The notes: generated from the letters alone by a model not told the origin. Positions 53,383-63,508 are shown, counted from the first letter of the stretch. The stretch: DNA of 64,000 nucleotides from SMWN01 sp965261165 (GCA_965261165.1 OZ253445.1:2061473-2125472); one strand, 5' to 3'. Translations and numbers: made by a program.

Positions 53383-54594
53383 TTGAGCAGTACTGCAAAT
53401 CAGAGAGTTCTGTCAGGTATGAGACCGACAGGACAGATGCATCTTGGCCATTATCACGGCGTACTCAAAAACTGGCTAACCCTACAAAACGAATATGAAT
53501 GTTTTTTCTTTGTCGCGGATTGGCATGCATTAACCACTGAGTATGAGGACCCCCATATTATCTCAGAAAGTGTCTGGGATATGGTGATTGACTGGTTGGC
53601 CGTGGGTATTGATCCGGGCGCTGCTAAGATTTTTATTCAGTCCCGTATTCCTGAGCATGCCGAATTATATCTATTACTTTCCATGTGCACACCACTGAGC
53701 TGGTTGGAAAGGGTTCCGAGCTACAAGGACCAGCAAGAAAAACTCAACAACAAAGACCTGACTACCTATGGTTTTTTAGGATATCCCTTGTTACAGGCAG
53801 CGGATATCTTGATATACAAGGCGAGCAATGTCCCTGTTGGCGAAGATCAGGTTGCTCATGTTGAACTCTCCAGAGAAGTCGCACGACGGTTTAATTTTCT
53901 TTACGGCAGAGAAGCAGGATTTGAAGAAAAAGCGGAAGCCGCTGCCGGGAAAATGGGTAAAAAGAATAATCGTCTGTATCAGGATTTAAAAAAGAATTAT
54001 CAGGAACGGGGCGATGCCCAGGCGCTTGATAAGGCTTGCGCTTTGATAGAGGGACAACAGAATATAAGCATTGGAGATAGAGAGCGTTTAATTGGCTATC
54101 TGGATGGTGGTGGCAAAGTCATTCTGCCAGAGCCACAGGCATTGCTAACACCAGCATCAAAACTATTAGGTTTGGATGGTCAAAAAATGTCTAAATCCTA
54201 TGGCAACACGATTTCCTTACGTGAAAGTCCTGCCAGCGTAGAAGAAAAAATAAAGAAGATGCCAACAGATACGAATCGTGTTCGTCGTGATGATCCGGGA
54301 GATCCAAGCAGATGTCCTGTTTGGAGTTTGCATGAAGTTTATTCCGATGATGGAGTAAAAGACTGGGTTCAGACTGGATGCCGAACTGCAGGCATCGGCT
54401 GTCTCGACTGTAAGAGTCCTCTGATAGATTCTGTCCTGAAAGAACAGTCGCCCATCCGCGAAAGAGTCAAGGAATACCAGGAAAATATTGAGACTGTACG
54501 TGGTATTATCGGCGATGGCAGTGAAGCCGCGAGAGAAGTTGCCAGAGAGACTATTTCTGAAGTCAAGCGGGCTATGGGTCTCGAACATAGATAG
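53383..54594 (+). CDS. trpS: Tryptophanyl-tRNA synthetase
   Basis: A class I synthetase of ~403 residues: HIGH-like motif GQMHLGHYHG near residue 20 and KMSKS in LDGQKMSKSYGNTI near 270. A ~50-residue insertion (MGKKNNRLYQDLKKNYQERG) marks the longer TrpS subtype found in many beta- and gammaproteobacteria. Three in-frame TTG/ATT-type starts are possible; the TTG at 53383 follows GAGG at 9 bp and gives MSSTANQRVLSGMRPTG, so it is preferred over TTG 53368. It heads the trpS-scpA-scpB-rluB run. Confidence 0.95.
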   Translation: MSSTANQRVLSGMRPTGQMHLGHYHGVLKNWLTLQNEYECFFFVADWHALTTEYEDPHIISESVWDMVIDWLAVGIDPGAAKIFIQSRIPEHAELYLLLSMCTPLSWLERVPSYKDQQEKLNNKDLTTYGFLGYPLLQAADILIYKASNVPVGEDQVAHVELSREVARRFNFLYGREAGFEEKAEAAAGKMGKKNNRLYQDLKKNYQERGDAQALDKACALIEGQQNISIGDRERLIGYLDGGGKVILPEPQALLTPASKLLGLDGQKMSKSYGNTISLRESPASVEEKIKKMPTDTNRVRRDDPGDPSRCPVWSLHEVYSDDGVKDWVQTGCRTAGIGCLDCKSPLIDSVLKEQSPIRERVKEYQENIETVRGIIGDGSEAAREVARETISEVKRAMGLEHR

Positions 54595-54640
54595 CGGAAT
54601 TTCGCCAAGAATTAGTGTGATACTGGGAATAAAGTTATAA

Positions 54641-55519
54641 ATGTCAGATAAACCATTACCTAAAAATGAGCCTCAGGATCAGCCTGCGGATAAGGCAAGT
54701 GTTCAGGCTGAAGATCGAGTTCGTGATCAGTCTGTAGGCAACCAAAAAGAAATGCCATTCGCAGTGGTGCAAGGCGAGCCTTTATCTGAAATTCCTGCGG
54801 ATTTATATATTCCTCCCGAGGCATTGAAAGTTTTTCTTGAAGCATTTGAGGGACCATTGGATTTTTTGCTGTATCTGATTAAGCGTCAAAACTTGGATAT
54901 TGTGAATATCTCCATTGCCCAGATCACAGAGCAGTACATGCGTTACATTGACCTTATGGATGATCTGCAACTGGACCTAGCCGGAGAATATCTGTTGATG
55001 GCCGCGATGTTGGCAGAGATTAAATCAAGAATGTTGTTGCCGAGACCTATTGATGAAAATGAAGATGAGGATGATCCTCGTGCAGAATTGGTCAGGAGGT
55101 TGCAGGAATACGAAAGGTATAAGCAAGCTGCAGAGGGTATAGATGTGCTGCCCAGATATGAACGAGAAATATTTGGCGTTATCGCCGAATTTCCTGACCG
55201 AAAATCAAGCCAGCAAAAACCCCATGTTTCTATGGATTCCTTGCTTAGGGTCTTTGCCGAAGTGCTGGCTAGAGCAGATATGTATACACATCATCGGATA
55301 GAGCGTGAAGCATTGTCTGTTCGTGAACGCATGACCATGGTGCTGGATAAGATCAATGCCGATGATTTTATAGATTTTAAAGAACTGTTTTCAATAGAAG
55401 AAGGTCGTGGTGGAGTTATCGTTGCCTTGCTGGCAATCCTTGAATTATTGAAGGGTTCACTGATAGATATGGTACAGAATGAAGTGAATGGACCCATCTA
55501 CGTGAAGGCCGCATCGTAA
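54641..55519 (+). CDS. scpA: Segregation and condensation protein A
   Basis: ScpA is the kleisin of the SMC-ScpAB condensin. The 292-residue protein has a ~60-residue charged N-terminal extension (PKNEPQDQPADKASVQAEDR) and then the conserved FEGPLDFLLYLIKRQNLDIV, ITEQYMRYIDLM, EYLLMAAMLAEIKSRMLLPR, and a C-terminal winged helix (GGVIVALLAILELLKGSL). An SMC gene is not in the window. Confidence 0.95.
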   Translation: MSDKPLPKNEPQDQPADKASVQAEDRVRDQSVGNQKEMPFAVVQGEPLSEIPADLYIPPEALKVFLEAFEGPLDFLLYLIKRQNLDIVNISIAQITEQYMRYIDLMDDLQLDLAGEYLLMAAMLAEIKSRMLLPRPIDENEDEDDPRAELVRRLQEYERYKQAAEGIDVLPRYEREIFGVIAEFPDRKSSQQKPHVSMDSLLRVFAEVLARADMYTHHRIEREALSVRERMTMVLDKINADDFIDFKELFSIEEGRGGVIVALLAILELLKGSLIDMVQNEVNGPIYVKAAS

Positions 55520-55562
55520 AAGAACAAAGTTATATAAACACCAAATTCGAAGTCAAAGGAAC

Positions 55563-56255
55563 GTGAATCAGAAACAACTAAAAAATATTATTGAGGCTGC
55601 ATTGATGGTTTCTGAGAAGCCAATTAATGTGAGTCAGTTATTGGCACTCTTCGAAGCAGAGGCAGACAGACCTGAAAGAGCAGATGTTAAGGCAGCTCTC
55701 GAGCAAATTATGCAGGACTATGAAGGGCGGGGTATAGAACTCAAGGAAATTGCCAGTGGTTACCGTGTGCAGGTAAATGGCGATTACGCGGACTGGATAA
55801 ATCGTTTATTTGATGATCGGCCACCAAGGTATTCCAGAGCTTTATTGGAAACACTGGCGATTATTGCTTATCGCCAACCTATTACGCGTGCTGAGATAGA
55901 AGAAATCAGAGGCGTGAGTGTCAGTTCAAATATTATCAGGACGCTACAGGAACGTAACTGGATCCGGGTCGTAGGTCAGAGAGACATTCCCGGAAAACCC
56001 GAATTATTAGCTACAACTAAAGGGTTTCTAGATTATTTTAATCTGAAAAAACTGTCAGAGCTGCCTTCACTTTCCGAGATAAAGGATTTTGATCAAATCA
56101 ATCCTGATTTGTTTGAGGAACTGGAAAAAGAAGCACGAAGCGAGGTAGAGAAGGCGGCGGCTGCACAAACCAATGCAGATGAAAAATCAGGAGAAGAAAT
56201 AGAAAGCAAGGGGCATGTTGTCAGCAACAAAGATAACGTCGTGCCTTTCGGTTGA
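55563..56255 (+). CDS. scpB: Segregation and condensation protein B
   Basis: ScpB binds ScpA as a dimer of tandem winged helices. 230 residues with KNIIEAALMVSEKPINVSQL, YSRALLETLAIIAYRQPITR and AEIEEIRGVSVSSNIIRTL. The start is a GTG at 55563 preceded by AAAGGAAC. A long acidic tail (~50 residues after DLFEELEKEA) follows the fold, as in some relatives. Confidence 0.95.
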   Translation: MNQKQLKNIIEAALMVSEKPINVSQLLALFEAEADRPERADVKAALEQIMQDYEGRGIELKEIASGYRVQVNGDYADWINRLFDDRPPRYSRALLETLAIIAYRQPITRAEIEEIRGVSVSSNIIRTLQERNWIRVVGQRDIPGKPELLATTKGFLDYFNLKKLSELPSLSEIKDFDQINPDLFEELEKEARSEVEKAAAAQTNADEKSGEEIESKGHVVSNKDNVVPFG

Positions 56256-56306
56256 TCGTTTAGATAGCTCAAAAGCCTTTCTCGAATCAAGAAACTCAGT
56301 CAACAC

Positions 56307-57146
56307 ATGTCTGAACAAAAAACACCTAAACGTATTCAAAAGGTACTGGCGCATATGGGCCTGGGATCCCGACGTGAAATAGAATCGTGGATCAAGGCAG
56401 GGCGCATCATGGTCAATGGCAAGATCGCTAAACTTGGTGACTCTATCACCGCAGAAGATCGGGTTCAGTTGGATAAAAAACAGGTTAAATTTCCAAAAAA
56501 AATGGATTCTAGGCCAAAAGTGATTACTTATCACAAACCCGCAGGTGAAATTTGTACCCGAAAAGATGCAGAGGGAAGGACTACCGTATTTTCTAAATTG
56601 CCACGATTGAAAGGTTCACGATGGATTAGTATCGGACGTCTGGATATCAATACTTATGGATTATTGCTTTTTACAACTGATGGCGATCTTGCTAATCGTT
56701 TAATGCATCCTTCATCAGGGGTAGATCGTGAATATGCGGTTCGTGTAGTGGGTAAGGTTGATGAAGAAATGTTGCAACGATTGCAGGCGGGGGTAGAACT
56801 AGAAGATGGTCAGGCACATTTCTCTGATATCGTTAATTCTGGAGGTGAAGGCGCCAATCATTGGTATCATGTCACACTGATGGAGGGGCGTAATCATGAG
56901 GTAAGGCGTCTTTGGGAATCTCAGGGAATTACTGTTAGTCGTTTGATTCGTGTCCGTTTTGGCCCAATTATTTTACCTCGGGATTCGCGGGTAGGAACAG
57001 TCAGAGAACTCAATGGCAAAGAACTCAATGCGCTATATGGATGGCTGGATATGAAGCCTGAGGGCAGATCTCCATCAATAAGATCAAGGCGCGGCACAAG
57101 AACTACAGGAAGGAGTGCATCCAGCAGGAAATCCAGAGGAAGATAG
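56307..57146 (+). CDS. rluB: 23S rRNA pseudouridine synthase RluB
   Basis: RluB modifies U2605 of 23S rRNA. 279 residues: an S4 domain (IQKVLAHMGLGSRREIESWI, GRIMVNGKIAKLGD), the catalytic Asp motif ISIGRLDINTYGLLLFTTDG, and EGRNHEVRRLWESQGITVSR. The basic Ser/Arg/Gly-rich C-terminal tail (TRTTGRSASSRKSRGR) is common in RluB. Follows scpB by ~50 bp. Confidence 0.95.
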   Translation: MSEQKTPKRIQKVLAHMGLGSRREIESWIKAGRIMVNGKIAKLGDSITAEDRVQLDKKQVKFPKKMDSRPKVITYHKPAGEICTRKDAEGRTTVFSKLPRLKGSRWISIGRLDINTYGLLLFTTDGDLANRLMHPSSGVDREYAVRVVGKVDEEMLQRLQAGVELEDGQAHFSDIVNSGGEGANHWYHVTLMEGRNHEVRRLWESQGITVSRLIRVRFGPIILPRDSRVGTVRELNGKELNALYGWLDMKPEGRSPSIRSRRGTRTTGRSASSRKSRGR

Positions 57147-57161
57147 GCGTCGCAATTTGTA

Positions 57162-57800
57162 ATGAAACAGCAGCAGTTAATGACCGTCTACCAGCGTTTA
57201 CTTGAAGCTTACGGGACTCAAGACTGGTGGCCAGCGGACTCAATATTCGAAGTGATGGTCGGAGCAATATTAACGCAAAATACGGCCTGGACCAACGTCG
57301 AGAAAGCCATCGGAAATTTAAAGCATGCAAAGTACTTAATGCCAGAAGGCCTATTAGCATTGTCTGATGAAGTCTTGGCTCAACTTATCAGACCGTCCGG
57401 CTATTTCAATGTCAAGAGCAAAAGATTGAAAAACCTGTGCTTGTGGATAGCTGAGAATGGTGGAGAGTCAAAGCTGGCTGAGCTTGATACAGAAACTCTG
57501 CGCTCATCTTTGCTGCAGGTTAACGGCATTGGCCCGGAAACTGCGGACGACATCCTTCTTTATGCCTTTGAACGCCCTGTATTTGTCATCGATACCTATA
57601 CCCGACGTTTATTCGTCAGGCTTTGCCTGATTGAAGGTGACGAACCTTACGAAGAACTGAGAGAAATTGTCGAGGCTGGGCTCGAGCCAGATGTAATCCT
57701 GTTTAATCAATATCACGCGCTGATTGTCAGACATGCCAAGGAAAAGTGCCTAAATACATTAGATTGCAGACATTGTCAGGTGGAAGATAATAAATTATAG
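57162..57800 (+). CDS. Endonuclease III-like HhH-GPD protein
   Basis: 212 residues related to Nth. The helix-hairpin-helix is SSLLQVNGIGPETADDILLY and the catalytic Asp follows in FVIDTYTRRLFVRL. The position of the Nth catalytic Lys is less clear. The C-terminal Fe-S loop appears to have only three Cys in CLNTLDCRHC (C-x5-C-x2-C), lacking the fourth, so the cluster may be absent or incomplete. It starts 15 bp after rluB and may be co-transcribed. This is an Nth relative rather than Nth itself. Confidence 0.85.
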   Translation: MKQQQLMTVYQRLLEAYGTQDWWPADSIFEVMVGAILTQNTAWTNVEKAIGNLKHAKYLMPEGLLALSDEVLAQLIRPSGYFNVKSKRLKNLCLWIAENGGESKLAELDTETLRSSLLQVNGIGPETADDILLYAFERPVFVIDTYTRRLFVRLCLIEGDEPYEELREIVEAGLEPDVILFNQYHALIVRHAKEKCLNTLDCRHCQVEDNKL

Positions 57801-58011
57801 ATAATGTTCGGGGGGGCAGGTTCTTGCAACGACCAAATAAGGCGCCAGCGAGTTGAACACACTGGCGCACTCAATTGTTTGGTTATGTTGTTTCTCAATT
57901 TTTCGATAGCCCTTGAGGTAATTGTCGAGGAGGAAGGAACCCATTATGCTATTGTCTTCAGTTAGTATGCGAACCATAATCTCTGTGTCAAAATCTTTTC
58001 TCACTGTCTGT
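57801..58011 (-). pseudogene. Unidentified mobile-element fragment
   Basis: A minus-strand frame gives FDTEIMVRILTEDNSIMGSF, KGYRKIEKQHNQTIECASVF and NSLAPYLVVA. It looks like a transposase piece between the endonuclease gene and the IS1380 composite, but I cannot place its family. Confidence 0.35.
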
Positions 58012-58109
58012 CCCCAAATCCCCAGATAGGGTAGCACCAGTGCTTCAATGACCTGTAATCCCGCTTGCAAGCCTTATGACTGGCCATTACCGCAGATTAT
58101 GGCAGATAG

Positions 58110-58220
58110 TGGGCTTGTCGGAAAATGGAGTTTTTAGCTTGTTGTGAATATTTAAGTCCTTGTTATTAAACATTTTATTTTCTTAAAATTGGACTGATTT
58201 TGAATTAACCGACAAGCCCA
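58110..58220 (-). mobile_element. 111-bp MITE (copy 2)
   Basis: Perfect 12-bp inverted ends TGGGCTTGTCGG and CCGACAAGCCCA, the same position and length as the copy at 14254-14364. Confidence 0.8.
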
Positions 58221-58355
58221 TAGTGCTGAGAGCTTTACTAAAAAATACTGGCTCAGCGCCTTCTGTATATTAAGTCCCGCCATTAATCAGTGTTCAATGG
58301 GCTTTTTTTGCACGCACCTATCTTGCAGAAGCCGTTACGCTTGCCCTATATCGGG

Positions 58356-59640
58356 TTAAATGGACGGTGCTGCAAACTGCTTCAGTGCCAGTAGCACTGG
58401 TTCTAGGAGTATTCGGTGGTTTTCTTGCAGCTTTATAAATAATTGTCGTCCGGTTCTAACCACTTTTGCCGCAATGGCGACCAGACACCAGTGCAGAGTC
58501 AGCACAAGATGGAGACTGTGCAAAAAACCAACATCCGTCGTTCCTGCGCAAGCAGGAACCCAGTAAAACAGCCAAACCCGCAAGGGTTTTCCACATGTAA
58601 CGCGATTTAGTGGGGTTTCTTACACAGTCTCGATGTCGGGATAACTCCACTAGCAGCAGCTGACGCATGAGGGCACATAGATTGTAGGAAGATGCTGAGG
58701 TTAAAAAGTACAGCACATTGGCAGCAAAATCAGAGCACGACAGGGGGTCACCGCCAAAATCTCGTTGCAGTTCCTTGATGTGGCCCTCACTGTCCTCGCC
58801 ACGCTGCCATATTAGTCATATTGGCCTGTGGACAATCTGGCTATGGCTAAGGTCATCCCGATGAGTGGCCGATGAGTGGCCGATGAGTGGCAATCGCACG
58901 ATCAATATAAGCACTCGAGTTTATTTCTTCTGAGCTTGTTCCCTCTGCGCTATCTTGTGAACTGTCTTCTGAATTACCTGATGAATCTAAACCCAGACTT
59001 GCTTGACCGGTAACGGCTGTTCTCTGAATGATCAAGGTGAAGGCTTTTGCATACTCACCGATACAGAAGCTGCTGCGGTAGGTATCCTGGCCGCTTATCG
59101 CCGCGTCTTGTTTATCCAGCAAGAGTTTATCCATCAAGAGTTTATCCAGCAAGAGTTTATCCATCAAGAGTTTATCCATCAAGAGTTTATCCATCAAGGG
59201 CTGCCAGTTAGAAGCATTTGCCGTTGCTATCTGTGCGCACATCGCGGCACTGGTCTTGGCGCGAATGACATACTCGATCCCTTGCTCATGACAATATTCA
59301 ATGATTCTTGTTTGCTAGCCAGCGGCATCAATACGCAGCGCCTTCACGGTACAGTCTTTCGGGAGAGATTGTTGGCATTGCTGGATAAACGCCTTATTAT
59401 CTTGCGCTGGCTTGCAACCCGCCTGAGCCAATCTCCAAGTGTGGTCGCTTGAGGAAGTTTCTTGAGATCCAACATTTAGTGCGCAGTGCCGCATCCTCCT
59501 CAAGGTGACGAACCTCATCCAGATAAAAACTGCCTTCATGCTGCATCAGGATGAGGGTCTTGATGAATTCCCCTTGATGAATTCAGAGGGCTTATACCCC
59601 CCGATTACTTTTAAGCTAGGGGAAGTGCTTATCGATTCAC
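58356..59640 (-). pseudogene. IS1380-type transposase pseudogene, copy 2
   Basis: The same broken frames as copy 1 (YVIRAKTSAAMCAQI, DTYRSSFCIGEYAKAF, INSSAYIDRAIATHR, LKQFAAPSI), differing at few positions, e.g. PLMDK for PLLDK at the first repeat unit. It is interrupted by the 120-bp MITE. Confidence 0.75.
58512..58631 (-). mobile_element. 120-bp MITE (copy 2)
   Basis: GAGACTGTG to CACAGTCTC, 120 bp, with the internal palindrome TTCCTGCGCAAGCAGGAA. Identical placement to the copy at 13843-13962. Confidence 0.75.
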
Positions 59641-60011
59641 TCAGACAGGTTCATGTAGTCTATTAGGGGAGTCCATTAATTGAGCCGTAGCCAATAAACC
59701 GGCACGAGAGGTGAGTCAATCGTTGGTTGTGTCGAGTTTATAAGGTAGCATGGTCATTAAAGCCTTGAGTTGTGCAGGGTTTTGTTGTAACCATTGTTGT
59801 TAACTAGCATACAGACAAGGTTTGCTACGTTTTAGGGTTTTCTATCTGGGGATTGGGGATTACTTGAGAGGTTGCATAAAATAATCTGTTAGATTATATC
59901 TAAAACGGTCGAGTAAGGCATTCAAATTAAGTCTCGCAAATAATGCTTAAAACTGGAGGAGATTCCGAATGAAGTTATCATATTTAATAAAAATATTTAA
60001 TAATCATATAG

Positions 60012-62618
60012 TTGACCTCGCCCTCCAACATACGCACCACACAGTGGGTGACCAGCATCGCTAAATTCTTTCCTTTCTGTATGTTGTTTCTGTTCCTGCT
60101 GACCGCTTGTGGTGGGGGCAGTAGCACCACCAAGCCCGTGCCGCCTATACTAATACCCTTTCCCCGCACCACGGCGGATCCGAACCTATTCCCCTCTTTG
60201 CCTACGCCTGCTGCGGAACAAACTGCGATAATGAGATATGAGGATTTTCCGGCTTATAGAACTGCCGACAACCATTTGCCTTTAATCAAAGCCGCCACCG
60301 CCTACGCACGCGGTGCCACGGGTATGGGCGAGACGGTCGTAATAGTGGATTCTGGCATAGATGCCAGCCATCGAGAGTTCCAAGGCGGGAAGGTTAAGGT
60401 CATTACCGGTATTGGGAGTCCTTGTTTGCCAGCAGCTGCCAATAGCGGGCAGTGTGCTAATTCTGATCATGGCACTGCGGTTGCTGCGCTTGCTGCCGGT
60501 CATCGCGGCACATCATCGTCAGGCAGCGATATGCACGGGGTTGCGTTTGATGCACAAATCAAGTTTATCCCTATTAGGTTGAGAGGAATTTCTCCAAACA
60601 TATCTCCAATCCTTCAATTAAATGACTATTCATGGGACCCGAACGATCGTCGTTTCTTCGATAGGTCTGCCGACTATCGTCAATATATTGCTCAAGGGAA
60701 AATTTTGAACTATTCTTTTGGCTCACCCTGGTCATTGTCCGAATGGAAAACATTGGGAGCAAATTGCGGCAACATTGACGAGACTGGTCCCTACGCTTGT
60801 TATAAATATTACTATCGCTCCACTGCTGATGCGCTTGCTCAAGCCGGCACACACACGGCAAACAAAAGCATTGTTGTGATTGCGGCTGGTAATGCTCGTG
60901 GCGCACGCCATGATTTGTTAAGGAATGGAGATGGTAAGGGGCCGTCGGTTGATGCGTCTTCACCGTTCGCCAGCAATGCTTTGGCTGTGGTGTTTAACGG
61001 TGCTAATGACCCGAATTTAGAGCATGTGATTGCAGTTGTTGCCGTCGGTGCCGATGGTATGATTGCCAGCTATTCTAATCGTTGTGGCGAAGCCAAAGCA
61101 TTTTGCATTGCCGCACCTGGGGGTGATAGGGATGATGCTGGAATTTTATCGGCGCGTGCTGGAGGTGACTACAGAAGGGGAAGAGGCACTTCTTTTTCTG
61201 CCCCTATAGTCAGTGGCTCGCTGGCCCTGTTACGCCAATATTTTCGTGGACAGCTCGGCAATACCGAATTGGTCAATCGCCTGCTTGCCACCGCCAACCG
61301 TACGGGTATTTATGCCGACCCCGATATTTACGGACATGGGTTGGTCGATCTGGATGCGGCGACGGCACCGGTCGGGACGGTGATGACCGGCTTGTCCAAT
61401 GACCCCAATAGCCGACCGTTTGCTGAGAGTGCGATTGCCCTGTCGAGCGGTGCTTTTGGGGCCTCGTTACAACGCCAGTTGGCGGATGTGGAAGTCGCTG
61501 GTTTTGATGCCCTCGATGCGCCCTTTTTTCAATCGGCGGCAACTTTGGTAACACCGCCAAAGCGACAATCTAGTATTGCCAGAATTATTGCCAACAAGCA
61601 ACGCCGGCGGGTGCAGGTGACACCTTATCAACGTACGCGACAACACCATAACGCGAACAATGGTACGGGCTTGTCGCTAACGGTGGAGCACGGTGCGGTA
61701 GCCGATGCGCGGCTTGCTTTCGCAGACGGCTGGTGGGTGTCCTATCGCCAGCATGGCGGACAGTGGCTCGGTTTGTATGATCATTCGTCCGCCAATCCGC
61801 GCGTTGCTGGGACCGGCACGAACGGCATGGCATACGGCTTGGGCAATCGTTTTAATGACCCACTGGCGTTTGCCGCACCGTATTTGTCTTTGGTGCGCGA
61901 CGGCGCAGGTATCGGCTGGCGTTCATCTGGTGCCACCAACAGACGCTTCGGCTTCACGCTGATGCACGGTGCGCCACAATTCGATGACCAGCAAACTTCG
62001 GGGGGCAAGCGCGGCATCGGCGTATTGATGAGCATGACGATGCAGCGCAAGCATTCGGCTACTGGGCTGTCGCTACAGGTCGGCGCGGTACGCGAGCGCG
62101 CCGGCTTCCTCGGCGCACAAACGCAAGGCGCATTCGGCAAGGCCAAGGCGGTGACTACCTTTGCTGGTCTCAACGGGGCTTGGACGCTCGGCACGAATGA
62201 CCATTGGCAGCTACTGGCATCGGCATATCTTGGGCGTACGCGAGCGCGGACTGGAGATGGTCTATTGCATGATATCAGTCCCATCGTCAGTAGCGCGTTT
62301 AGCCTCGGTGCCGCACGTACATCACTCTGGCAAGCGGACGATTGGCTCGGACTACGCCTAGCGCAACCATTGCGCGCCGAGCGTGGCAAGGCGAAGTTAC
62401 GCCTGCCGGTCGGGCGTACCAAATACGGTCAAGTGGAGTATAAAAACCACGCCGTGAGTCTGGCCCCTAACGCACGCGCACTACATGTCGAAGCCTTATA
62501 TAGTTTGTCCATCGCTGGCGGTGCATTGACGACCCGCATGGGACTGCAACATCACCCACAACACAACAAGGACAATAGTCATGCGTTCATGCTCCTTGCT
62601 TTTGAACGGCGTTTTTAA
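60012..62618 (+). CDS. Subtilisin-like autotransporter lipoprotein
   Basis: 868 residues. A lipoprotein signal ends in FLLTACGGGSS. The S8 protease domain (about 90-450) has catalytic Asp in VVIVDSGIDASHREF, His in NSDHGTAVAALAAGH, and Ser in RGRGTSFSAPIVSGSLALL. The last ~280 residues form an autotransporter-type beta domain ending FMLLAFERRF, with a terminal Phe, as needed for outer-membrane insertion. It is likely exported and anchored or released at the surface. The 3' half is much more GC-rich than the flanking genes, suggesting transfer. The start codon is unclear: TTG 60012 or GTG 60045 gives similar signals. Confidence 0.85.
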   Translation: MTSPSNIRTTQWVTSIAKFFPFCMLFLFLLTACGGGSSTTKPVPPILIPFPRTTADPNLFPSLPTPAAEQTAIMRYEDFPAYRTADNHLPLIKAATAYARGATGMGETVVIVDSGIDASHREFQGGKVKVITGIGSPCLPAAANSGQCANSDHGTAVAALAAGHRGTSSSGSDMHGVAFDAQIKFIPIRLRGISPNISPILQLNDYSWDPNDRRFFDRSADYRQYIAQGKILNYSFGSPWSLSEWKTLGANCGNIDETGPYACYKYYYRSTADALAQAGTHTANKSIVVIAAGNARGARHDLLRNGDGKGPSVDASSPFASNALAVVFNGANDPNLEHVIAVVAVGADGMIASYSNRCGEAKAFCIAAPGGDRDDAGILSARAGGDYRRGRGTSFSAPIVSGSLALLRQYFRGQLGNTELVNRLLATANRTGIYADPDIYGHGLVDLDAATAPVGTVMTGLSNDPNSRPFAESAIALSSGAFGASLQRQLADVEVAGFDALDAPFFQSAATLVTPPKRQSSIARIIANKQRRRVQVTPYQRTRQHHNANNGTGLSLTVEHGAVADARLAFADGWWVSYRQHGGQWLGLYDHSSANPRVAGTGTNGMAYGLGNRFNDPLAFAAPYLSLVRDGAGIGWRSSGATNRRFGFTLMHGAPQFDDQQTSGGKRGIGVLMSMTMQRKHSATGLSLQVGAVRERAGFLGAQTQGAFGKAKAVTTFAGLNGAWTLGTNDHWQLLASAYLGRTRARTGDGLLHDISPIVSSAFSLGAARTSLWQADDWLGLRLAQPLRAERGKAKLRLPVGRTKYGQVEYKNHAVSLAPNARALHVEALYSLSIAGGALTTRMGLQHHPQHNKDNSHAFMLLAFERRF

Positions 62619-62702
62619 TGATCTCGACACAATACGCATTGGCATTGACTTGCCACAAACGCCTATTATAAAGTCGCGATTATGCGGTCTTGGTGTGGCT
62701 AA

Positions 62703-63318
62703 TCAATTGCGGGTGTGGCTAATCAATTGTGTTAGGTGGACACCGATAGCAATCGCCGCCTGCTGTTTTCGGTCTTCAATCAGCACTCCATCCTGAGCAA
62801 ATGCGTGGTTCGCCCAGGCTACAGTGAGTTGCTCGGCAAGCACGGTTACGCCAAGATTGTTGAGCAACATTCGCAAGAAAACCAAGCCTTGAAGTCCGCC
62901 CAACCTGCTTGGTGATGCGGCCATAATACCAGCGAATTTGCCTTTATATGCTGCCAGCGGGGTTTCACCATCGACTTCTGAACGCGATGCCCAGTCAATA
63001 GTATTTTTCAGGAGTGGACTCACAGCACTGTTGTATTCGGGCGAAGCAGTCAGCAACCCATCATGGGCAATCAACAACTCTTTGAAGGTCTTGGCCGTGT
63101 CCGGCATTCCTTGCTCGACCTCTAAATCTTGATCGAAAAGGGGCATCGGAAAATTAGCCATATCAATCAGGGCAACGTGAGCGCCGACACTTTGCGCCCG
63201 GATGCACCGATTTTGATGAGTTGCTTGTTGAACGATTCTTTTCTGGCGCTGGATGCCAAAGTCGAGAACAAGGTAGGCGATGGGTTTGTGATTGGTGTAG
63301 TGTGTGATGTTGCCAGAT
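62703..63318 (-). pseudogene. NADPH-dependent FMN reductase, frameshifted
   Basis: The N-terminal piece SSARKESFNKQLIKIGASG is in one frame, and AQSVGAHVALIDMANFPMPL with SPEYNSAVSPLLKNTIDWAS is in the next; both belong to the flavodoxin-like NADPH-FMN reductase family (SxRKxSFN phosphate loop and PEYN). The break is one base near 63190-63205. Residues ~30-185 are otherwise intact. The exact start before SSARK is not clear. Confidence 0.75.
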
Positions 63319-63508
63319 AACTCCCTTGCCCCCTTATCAGGGGGAATTGAAAATTGAAAATTGATAGTTGATAATTATTGTTCATTCTCCATTTTCCATT
63401 GTTAGGAGCGGTATCTCCATTTTGTTTCGCTCCTACGGAGCGTTGTATCATTTATTTTGCTACAAAGGTGTCATCCATTAAACCAAACTATCATTTTGTG
63501 AATCCCCA
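63319..63508. other. Intergenic repeats and hairpin
   Basis: A short AAAATTGA-type direct repeat near 63345-63370 is followed by AGGAGCG (63403-63409) ... CGCTCCT (63428-63434), a potential hairpin. No gene is recognised. The plus-strand gene beginning at 63509 has no obvious promoter here. Confidence 0.4.

Larger units (their letters stand above)
58012..59858 (-). mobile_element. Degenerate IS1380-type composite, inverted copy 2
   Basis: This is the reverse-complement partner of 12568-14462, 1847 bp, with the same transposase breaks, the 15-bp repeats (about 59112-59200), and both MITEs. It has one fewer GGGGAATTCATCAAG repeat than copy 1. Left-end sequence (59640-59850) is clearly more diverged from copy 1 than the rest. 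The pair spans about 43.5 kb of unique sequence in opposite orientation, so recombination could invert everything between. Confidence 0.85.

Noticed and set aside
61781..62422. 213-codon frame opposite the autotransporter
   Set aside because: Arg/Pro/Ser-rich antisense of GC-rich coding DNA; the plus-strand protease has complete catalytic motifs.
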